The position numbers and the translations under genes are program-made. A stretch of DNA of 64,000 nt from Turnera subulata (lineage: Eukaryota; Streptophyta; Magnoliopsida; Malpighiales; Passifloraceae), in contig JAKUCV010002088.1 in assembly GCA_028386065.3 (NCBI GenBank), positions 3,561-67,560 of the forward strand, read 5' to 3'. Below the pieces are notes generated by a model. It was not told the origin of the DNA. It was given only the letters and a program-made list of their open reading frames with translations, and ran no database searches. Of this stretch, positions 56,573-64,000 are shown in pieces (position 1 is the stretch's first letter; each line of letters begins with the position of its first letter).

Positions 56573-57241
56573 TTTTGATTCATGCGAATAAATGAGTGGA
56601 CAAACTCCCTTTATCTTTTTTTAATCTTTAGACTATTGCTAGTAAGAGTGGAACCGGACCCGAGCTGGGCTTCCTACGTATTCATGGCTCATTTTTCTTT
56701 TCTTTTTTTCTTTTTTTTTAATGAAAAGCTCATGAAATCATGCTCACGTAGTTCTCTTTGTGTCGACTTGGTTGTCTTGTGTTTATTAACTCTCAAAAAC
56801 TCCTCCTCCTCTAGTGGTTAGGCACCGTACATTGTGGGCTCTAAAATCCTTGCTGGATTGTCTTTGATTATCTCGCCCACTGGATACTCTCTGGAACTCT
56901 TTTCGTTGCATGGTCCTTCCGAATTTTGATGATTTCATTGGGTTGAATCCTGATTCTCTTTTGCTTTTAGAGTTTTTGAGACCCTCGTTGATATTGTTAT
57001 CCCTCTTATTAGTATTAGTCTTCAAATTGATTTTTACAGATTTTTTTAGGAGTTTGTTCTACACATCTTATCCACATATATCATGCATGCATAAGAATAT
57101 TGCCAAGATGATCATCAATATAGAAGAAAAGAGTGCCTTTATTTATTAAAAGAAAAGACAACAAAACAATGACTCGCCCATCGGCTCCCCTCTTTTTTGA
57201 ACTTTTACTTTAGGCACTAAACATGGACTACCACATGACTC
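56573..57241. other. Unclassified stretch between Athila #2 and a LINE fragment
   Basis: Before the Athila #2 insertion this followed 35639. It has T-rich runs near 56695-56720 and no supported gene. Confidence 0.4.
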
Positions 57242-58220
57242 TTGAAGCAATTTCAATTTCATCAAAGAGGCTCCTACAGTCGAAGTCTCCATCCCGTTCA
57301 TTCCCCTATTCTTCCTCCTCTTCTATCTTCCCCACTTCTTCTGGATAACAGTCAAAAAACAGCTCAAACCCTGACTGACGTTTATCAGTATGGCCTTTTG
57401 TTTACTGCGACCAGTTGGTCGAGACCCTTTTATTCGTGGGAAATGGAGGTCTGTCAACAATTACATACTTTGTTACATTTGATTCCTCCCCGTAATGGTC
57501 GTCCTGATTCATGGCGTTGGACGACGGATGATGATGAGGCCTATACAATTTCTTCGGGATATTGGTTACTTCACCACCAGCCTGTTCCTGCTCTACCTCT
57601 CCCCCTGCCGTGGTTGTCCATAGCACCACCCCACATCGAGCACTTTCTCTGGAAGCTCCTTAACAGCGCCATTGTCATACGTTCAGCACTGCTGCAGCGT
57701 GGCGTTATCCAGGCTGGTGCCTCTTCTTGTCCCTTTTGCTCGGCTACGGTCGAAGACACAACTCACTTGTTCTTACACTGCCCCTTTGCATCATCCTTAT
57801 GGTATCGTCTTTGTCATTGGTGGGGAATTCTTTGTATGGCACCGACATCGATGGTAGATTGTTATACTCAATGGCCTTGGCTTGCAGGCTCCCCCTCGGC
57901 GCAGTAAGCATGGACCTTGCTTTGGTCAGTGTGGTTAGCACGTAACGCGCTGGTGTTCAACCACCAGACAACTCACATTGATATGCTCTTTGACGTCATT
58001 GGTGGCTTAAGTTACTTCATCCTCACTTTCCATATCCTGTGGGGATGGTTCTTGGGACTCCGGAACCATTCAGAGATGGGTGTCCAGGGAAGCCAATCAC
58101 CATTACCTGCACGACTTAATTAATGTAGTCATCTGGGGGCTTAAAGCCTTGTATATTCTTTACAGTGCCTTGTACATACTCTACACATTAATAAAACCAT
58201 TCGATTTCTATAAAAAAAAA
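57242..58220 (+). pseudogene. 5'-truncated LINE: zinc-binding RT C-terminus and poly(A) tail
   Basis: The ORF from 57242 shows the zf-RVT domain of plant LINE ORF2: WRWTTDDDEAYTISSGYWLL, then PHIEHFLWKLLNSAIVIRSA, LLQRGVIQAGASSCPFC and DTTHLFLHCPFASSLW (CX2C then HX4C zinc ligands). After a stop at 57905 and a frameshift, LLWSVWLARNALVFNH matches the usual LINE C-terminus. The copy ends in a nine-base A run (58212-58220). The endonuclease and RT domains are absent, as usual for 5'-truncated insertions. It lies in the protease/RT linker of a minus-strand Tat element. I could not find its target duplication. Confidence 0.85.
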
Positions 58221-58224
58221 CCCA

Positions 58225-58984
58225 CAGAAAGGAAAATCTTATCCTTCTTTTATGAACTTGCCAATTAGCGTCTTGAAATAGAGAGCCATGATGAAAATCC
58301 ATTCTTGCTTCTTCTTTCGAGCCATTGCCCTCATACGATCCTTTCCTTTTGCCTTTCCACTTCCACTGTTGATGGAGCATATCCCAAGTCGGAGGGTGAT
58401 GTAGCACTAAAAACTTGGGGGACATTTAACATTCCTTGCTACTTCTTTCCCAGCCCCATGATTGGAAAGTAACTCATTTTCTCCATAATCCCCATGACTG
58501 CGAGATTGCCGAAAGAGTTAAAATAAGGAGGCGTACGAATAAGCTTATCCGCTATAATGGCACAGACAGTCTCAAAGACAAAGTCTGACAAGGATACTTC
58601 CTTATCCCGTTCAATTCCAAGTACTAGTTTGATGTTCTTCTCGGCCATTCCCCCTTTGACTATGACTATCCCTCCTTGATAAGGAAATTGTAACATCTGA
58701 TGCAAAGTGGATGTCACAGCTCGGGTTTGGTCTAACCAAGGTCTTTCGAGAAGCATGTTGAAACTGGATGTGATGTCAAGTACTTGAAATTCTATCATAA
58801 AAGTGGCAGGCCCAATGATCACTTCCAATTTTATCATCCCTAGCACTTCCTTCCGAGCATTGTCATATGCCCTGACCATCGTTCGAGAGGGCAGGAAATA
58901 TTCGGCCCCAAATCCCAATAGGCTTGCAGTCTTCAGTGAACATACATTCAAGGCCGATCCATTATCTATCAGTACCAGGGGCAC
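58225..58984 (-). pseudogene. pol: Tat/Ogre protease and downstream linker
   Basis: From the ATG at 58984: PLVLIDNGSALNVCSLKTAS, the Tat-type protease active site with DNGSA, then TMVRAYDNARKEVLGMIKLE, FMIEFQVLDITSSFNMLLER-PWLD and STLHQMLQFPYQGG. The LxxPWL block is the C-terminal conserved protease region. MSYFPIMGLGKK then leads into the linker toward RT, past a stop at 58439, and ends at the LINE poly(A). RT is not present for this copy. The catalytic residue pattern differs from canonical DTG but is normal for Tat elements. Confidence 0.85.
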
Positions 58985-59235
58985 TTGGTTGTCTTTGACC
59001 TAGATGGTTATGTATAGCGCTTCAACGTGAGCACCTCTGTCTAAGCATAGGTCCTTACCAGAGAAGGAGATTTGATTGTCAGTTTCCACGGGTCATATCA
59101 TGTTTGCTAATGTTTATGTGCAGTGTCAATAGGGATAGGCTTTTCTTAAAGTTTGGAGAACCGTCTCATGTTGTGGACAGGAGGACATCAACAGACCCCA
59201 AATCGAAATATTAGCCAGAGTCTTCTTCAATTGCT

Positions 59236-60601
59236 TCACCACCATATCGCTGTCTCCTCGGGTTCATCTAAATGAAGAGGAGCCCTTCTCACTACTCTTT
59301 GAGACCTGGTAATGACAACAACTTCCTCATCCGACTCCACATATTCACTTAGATCTAGCACAAAACATTCTGGCTCAGATTCGGACCCTACCTCCATCAT
59401 ATCAATCTCTTCATGTATAGGCAGCGGATTGGATTTGGTGTTGGGTTTCTTGGATAAAATTATCTCTTTCTTTTCTATCAAATCTTGGATCTCATGGCAA
59501 ACTCGGGAACAACTATCAGTGTTGTGCTCAGCAATTTGGTGGAAATCACAGAATTTGCTACAGTCCCCTCTAAGAGGCAAATCAGGCCTCGGCTCCAAAG
59601 GCTGCAAGAAGTTCTTTTCCATACATTTCTTGAGCATCTTTCCCAAGGACATAGGGAGGGGGTGACTTCCCTAGGTTTTGATCCAATCTGTAATGGAGTT
59701 TAGATAGCAACAAGATTTGCTTCAGCAGATCTCTTTCCCTGGGTCGCATTAAAACTCTTTTTGGGCGTCGGACCATCCACGGAGCCTTGATTTTCCCTGA
59801 GCTGATTGCATTTTCTAATTGTATACCCGCCCCGATAAGTCCCTTGAAATTGACTTAGTAATTGCCAACCATGCGGTCATGATAAACCGGCTGAAGATTC
59901 TTGATCACCATCTACACTTGGTCTTCTTCGGTAGGTCTATTCACCATCAAGGATGCTTTGCTACGCCATCTCGAGATATAAGCAGAAAAAGTCTCATGGG
60001 CTTCTTGCTTGGTCGTCTCGAAAACCCTCTTGGTCATATCCACCTTAATATTGTTACTGTATTGCTTCAAGAACTCCGTACAGATGTCACCCATTTGCTC
60101 ACTTTGCTCTCATCCAGGGTCATGAACCATCTTAGGGTTGCTCCCGACAAAGTCCTTCGAAACAACTGGGTCATTAGCTCAGGCTCGATCCCATAGGTTG
60201 TAATATTCTCACATAAATTTCAAATGAGTCGTAGAACATCACATCCCAATGAACTTCTCGATGTCTGGCATCTTGAACTTCTCAGGTAGACGAGCTTCGG
60301 GGAACAAAGACAAGCGATCCAAGTTCCAATCATCTCCTTTTTTCTTCATAGCCCTCAATAACTCTTCCACTCTTCTAAGCCGCTCCCCATCCCCTATGGG
60401 TTCTTGCGCCACTGAATCATCATCTTGGACTATCACCACATTGTTCTCAATGCCCGGTTTAGAGGCCTGCCCCCCATCACTCCTAGAGGGAGCCATCTTC
60501 CCTTTCTTCAAAGCCAGTAGTGCATCCCTGATACTCGAATCTTTCAGCAGGTCTAATGATTCCTCAGCCACATTTGTCTTAGCACCGTTTTCCTCACTCA
60601 T
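59236..60601 (-). pseudogene. gag: Tat/Ogre gag
   Basis: Starts MSEENGAKTNVAEESLDLLK with an N-terminal helical part (ERLRRVEELLRAMKKKGDDW) and LPEKFKMPDIEKFIGM, the standard Tat gag entry. After stops near 60240 come FLKQYSNNIKVDMTKRVFET and ETFSAYISRWRSKASLMVNR, the retrotransposon gag core. Further on, a CX3C-type knuckle (CSKFCDFHQIAEHNTDSC) and an acidic C-terminus follow. Several stops and at least one frameshift. It lies in order behind the leader and 5' LTR at 61035. Confidence 0.85.
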
Positions 60602-61034
60602 CTTGCCTTAGTATTTGGATTACAGGTGTCAGGATTCTCGGTACCCAGGAGGCTTCTTGACACACATTTTTTGTTGGTTTCTCTCGGGTATGTTCAAATG
60701 AAAGGGGGCATTCTATTTACATTCACTTGAATTCACAACAATAATCACCCAAATGCACGTACCACTTATTGATTCATTATGCATGAGATGCTATGTAGCT
60801 AGTTGGGGGCTAAAGATTACCGCTAGGGAATAGTTTGACCTACTCATATGTGATAATGGATATCGCGTGAGGTCCAAGGCCCATTAATCCCCATCATCAC
60901 TAAGAATCGAGAAACGGGATCAATCAAGCCACTATCGCTTATGGAAAGCATTGTAGCAAACTTGGATTCCCTCGCCCTCATACAGTAGAGGCTTCACATC
61001 AATCATCATGAGTGCAAGGCACTTTTGATGACAC
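60602..61034 (-). other. Leader of the Tat gag-protease element
   Basis: Shares blocks in order with the leader at 11850-12112 (GTTGGGGGC, CTACTCATATGTGA, CGCGTGAGGTC). No PBS-like sequence is evident directly next to the LTR at 61034, unlike the other copy. Confidence 0.55.
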
Positions 61035-62221
61035 TGTGATAACCCAAACCGTTTCTCACCTGTGTCTATCGATGCAGACGCCACCCAAGTTTTATTACCG
61101 TGGAAAAACTCAGGAAAAACAAACGTACCTCGGTCGGGTTCAAAGCTCACGTAGTTCTTAGATTCAATGCAAACACTCAAGAGAACACTTCAGCATTATT
61201 ATGTCATCATATAATCAGCAAGCAAATCGATTTGGAATTGAAAAGGGATAAGAAGACTTACCTTGATTTTCGGACAGAAACTATGTGTGGAATTGAAGCC
61301 GAATTTAAGTGCAAAAAACCATCGGTTTTGTCTCCGTGCTAAACAGAAAATTTGTAGATCCTACTCTTACCTTTCCAATGAGTCAAAGATCGCAACAATC
61401 TGAGGTCTAGAACTGCAGATATGATTGATTTACCGAGATTGCACGCTGTAGGAGCTTCTATACGACTTCGTGACGTTCTTGACTCCAGGATTGCGATTGG
61501 CAATCTCCTAAGCCCTTCAATTCGACTTCTTCTCTGTAAAGACTAATAAGAAAACACAACTAGAGCAAAATCATCTCAGAACTGAGAGAGAAAAGCAATA
61601 AGAATTGAAGAATAAATCAAATCTAAAGAGTTTCTCCAAGCTAATGCGCTTTAGGGTGTTTGTAGAGAGAAGATTCGATCAATTGAGTGCTTTACCACTA
61701 CTCAACATTGCAGCCCCTTTCTCTGTAAACCCTAGGCACCTATATATAGTGTAAAAATCGTCCATAGGTCGGTTTAGGATTCCTAGATCGGATTGGAAAC
61801 AAAATCCTTGACTTGCTTACCAAGTCGGCGCTTTACCTGTTTTGTGACCCGTAAATTGTACGCCAATTTCAACCTTCTAGACAACGAAATCAAACTCTAG
61901 ACCCGTTCTAGATAATTCTTCTAGCTTTCCTACCATATAAAGAAAACCTGAATTGGAGTTCTGTAGCTCAAGATATTGTAAAAATAATGGGCCTAGGTCG
62001 GTGCTAGATTTCTGCACCTCTAGGCCAAATTCAATCAATTACTGCTCTTAATCTACTGGCCCAAAAATTATGAAATTTATATCCACAAAACGCCCTATGA
62101 TTCTAGTTTTGTCTCCAACTGGTTTCATGTCAATTGGATCTTTGAAGCTCCCGGAATCATTAATTAAGTGGACTGTGCTCAGTGCAGAGAAAGTTGCCAA
62201 AATAGGACCACTTAACCGACA
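61035..62221 (-). mobile_element. Tat 5' LTR with an Athila-like U3
   Basis: Left end TGTGATAACCCAAACC (inverted), AATAAA on the minus strand at 61091-61096 next to GCCACCCAAG, CGTACCTCGGTCGGGTTC and a perfect splice-donor-like AAG|GTAAGT near 61258. A minus-strand TATATATAG lies at 61741-61748. The U3 (about 61800-62221) resembles the Athila #2 LTR at 36960-37340 in order: CTTGACTTGC, AAGT(T/C)GG, CTGTTTT, TCTAGATAATTCT, CTCAAGATAT, GGGCCT, AAAAATTATGAAATTT, TTTGTCTCCAA and TGTGCTCA. The right end CCGACA gives TG...CA ends. Confidence 0.6.
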
Positions 62222-62227
62222 AGGCGC

Positions 62228-63783
62228 TGTGAATACCCGACCCAAAACCACTTGGGCCTATTCACCTATTCCTTTCACCTTCTACCTTAGGTCAACCCCA
62301 TATCATTGGAGTCACCACTCAAGTTTTATTAAGGGGAAAACTTGGTAAAAACCTTCATATGACTCCTTAGGCAACCGGTCATGGCGAACCAATGATATGG
62401 GATCGGGGGTTCGTCACGAATGGGAAGGTGTTAGGCACCCATCCATCTTGGGTTGAAACCTTGTGCAATCAAAGAGAAAAGTGCACCCTGTGCAAGTGTG
62501 CAAGTATGCAAGTGTGGAAAGCAAAGAAAGGGGGGAGGAAAAGACTTGGCTTGCATCCCGTTGTGAAACCGAGACTACCTACGTACCCGAGTGACCGGGG
62601 TCAAAGCCACGTAGTTCTAAACATGGCACACAGTGGCCACTTACATCATCAAAAGAATCAGCAATCAATCAGCCAGAATCAATCAAAAAAGGGATTTAGG
62701 ATTACCTTACGTAGCCCTCCTCTAGCTCCTTGCAATGGGTTGAGTTCTACACCCACCTTCTTGCCACTCCTTAGGTCTATGGTTGATCCTCTCTCAGATT
62801 CCTCCTTGTTGAGCTACTACTGATGCTCCCCACAAAAATCCTCCAGAGTTTCTGCCTTAGAAAATATTTCTAAGCTTGGAGAAGTAGAGTTTCTCCAAGC
62901 AAGAAAAGTTTATGGGTGTGTATGTGAGAAAGATTGTGTCCCCTGAAATGTGTGTGAGAGGTCCTATTTATAGTGTTCTGGGAAGCCTAGGGGCTTGGGC
63001 CTGCTTAATGGTGAAGATTATGCCCGAAAATCTGGTCCAAAACCGCGTGGGATAGAAAAAGAAACAAAATCGAAGATTTTCAGAGATCGTGCGCACCCAT
63101 GACCGCCATGTCCGGCGGTCATGGCCACAAGACCGCCAGGGCTTGGTGGCCATCCCGTGATGACCGCCGGGCCCTCCGGGTTTCGTGCATTCTTTCCTTT
63201 TTTGCTCCTCAATCCCCTTAATTCAGCTCTGATGTGATCGTACCACGCAATCAACCCCTAATCTACCCAGAATCACTCAATTACTTGATTAGCACTCCCC
63301 TAAATCATTCCATAATCAAAAGATTACACATTAACACCCAAAATCATACCAAAAACTCAAATTCTACTTAAATGATAATTAACTCTAATTTTCCACGAAA
63401 ATCAGAGCTAAAAATAATCTGCAAGAAATGTGTTAATGGGCTGGGCAAACTCTGGAGAATAATTAATTTGGACCCTTAAATCCATTCCTAACCCAAGAAT
63501 AAATCTTCTCAATATAATTGGGTTGAAAACAAATAAAAGGCCTAAAGCAACATATTTTAATGCACATAAACCTTACTATACATTTTATCCTAAGATTAAA
63601 TCATCTCATTAATCCTAGGATCAAACACATGAAGGTTTAGATTATCAAAATACATTAATTCCACTAAGTTAAATTCCTATCAAGTCTTCACTCAAAATCA
63701 AATCATCTCATCAACCTTGAGCTTAAGTATGTCTAGAATCTAATTTTAATGAAATGTTCGTGGGTCAAATTTGGGTGTTAAAA
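62228..63783 (-). mobile_element. Tat/Ogre-type LTR, minus orientation (third copy)
   Basis: Starts TGTGAATACCCGACCC. It is collinear with 30477-32082: AATAAA at 62325-62330 in a CAAGTTTT/AAAACTTG hairpin, GGGGGTTCGTCACGAATGGGAAGG, GTAATCC splice-donor-like site, TATAAATA on the minus strand (62965-62972) and U3 palindromes. The right end is mutated (GGGTGTTAAAA for GGGTGTTCACA). It inserted next to, or recombined with, the LTR at 61035. Confidence 0.75.
63099..63122 (-). promoter_or_regulatory. U3 palindrome of the third Tat LTR
   Basis: ATGACCGCC-ATGTCC-GGCGGTCAT with 9-bp perfect arms and a 6-bp gap, the same layout as 8422-8445, about 130 bp upstream of the TATA box. Two more partial copies follow to 63180. 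Confidence 0.6.
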
Positions 63784-63839
63784 CGTAAGACAAGAACAAC
63801 CAAATTTGAATGATTGATGCTTGTGGTGTGTACCATGGG

Positions 63840-64000
63840 TTTGGAGCATCCCATGCTCCGCTCCGGGAATCATCTCATCCCAAAGGTTTGAGGGGCTGGC
63901 CCTCGGTTCCTAGGAATCATCTCATTCTAGATTCTCGGGAATCATCTCATCCCGAGATTTGAGGGGTTGGCCCTCGGTTTCTGGGAATCATCTCATCCCA
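63840..64000 (-). repeat. Start of the Tat 3'-region satellite (continues past the window)
   Basis: GGGAATCATCTCATCCC-type units at about 63867, 63911, 63939 and 63982, alternating with TTGAGGGGCTGGCCCTCGG. It is the same satellite as 32209-33110 and lies at the same distance from the LTR. Confidence 0.8.

Noticed and set aside
1..64000. Host protein-coding gene
   Set aside because: All recognisable coding blocks belong to gag, pol, ATHILA-type, Ogre-type or LINE proteins; nothing looks like a spliced host gene.

Overview
The window is plant nuclear DNA, probably from a eudicot with a repeat-rich genome. I recognise no single-copy host gene. Almost everything is LTR retrotransposon: Ty3/gypsy of the Athila, Tat/Ogre and Tekay-type lineages and one Ty1/copia element, plus a truncated LINE, short palindromic DNA and tandem repeats. 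The Tat/Ogre elements and the Ogre-type extra ORF favour a eudicot, but the species cannot be read from the sequence.

Layout. 1-4758: 3' end of a Tekay-type element (+): an antisense two-ORF cassette with its own TATA boxes, then a polypurine tract and a 2.8-kb LTR. 4759-6409: remnant of a related LTR. 7697-9360: Tat-type LTR (+). 9361-28165: minus-strand Tat element (RT-RNase H remnant, leader, PBS, LTR) whose LTR is split by Athila #1 (13645-27834, +, target duplication GAGGA). 30477-32082: Tat LTR (-) flanked on the left by hairpin repeats and on the right by a ~50-bp satellite. About 33830-35502: plus-strand Tat/Ogre promoter, a 226-bp palindromic insertion and an Ogre-type extra ORF. 35645-56567: Athila #2 (-, target duplication TACAC), itself hit by a copia element (39766-48173, -, target duplication GATCA). 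57242-58220: LINE 3' end (+). 58225-62221: Tat gag-protease and 5' LTR (-). 62228-64000: another Tat LTR (-) and the start of the same satellite.

Insertion order follows from the nesting: Tat elements first, then the two Athila elements, then copia inside Athila #2. Removing the copia and one GATCA copy leaves an ORF of exactly 407 codons (1221 bp) in Athila #2. Coding regions of the older elements are broken by stops and frameshifts; several stops look like C-to-T changes in CAA, CAG or CGA codons, as expected for methylated, silenced copies.

The most striking feature is not coding. Each element family carries its own short palindrome or hairpin motif, multiplied many times: GGGAT-GTYG-ATCCC in the Tekay LTR, AACATCGATGTT in regularly spaced pairs in the copia leader, ACAGGCTNAGCCTGT scattered over Athila #1, GRGCA-TAGC-TGCYC and CGARGAC-NNG-GTCYTCG beside Tat LTRs, and ATGACCGCC-N6-GGCGGTCAT in Tat U3 regions. 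Several show paired base changes that keep the stem, which points to selection on DNA or RNA structure. The antisense cassette and a TATA box in front of the third ORF of both Athila elements are the next most interesting items.
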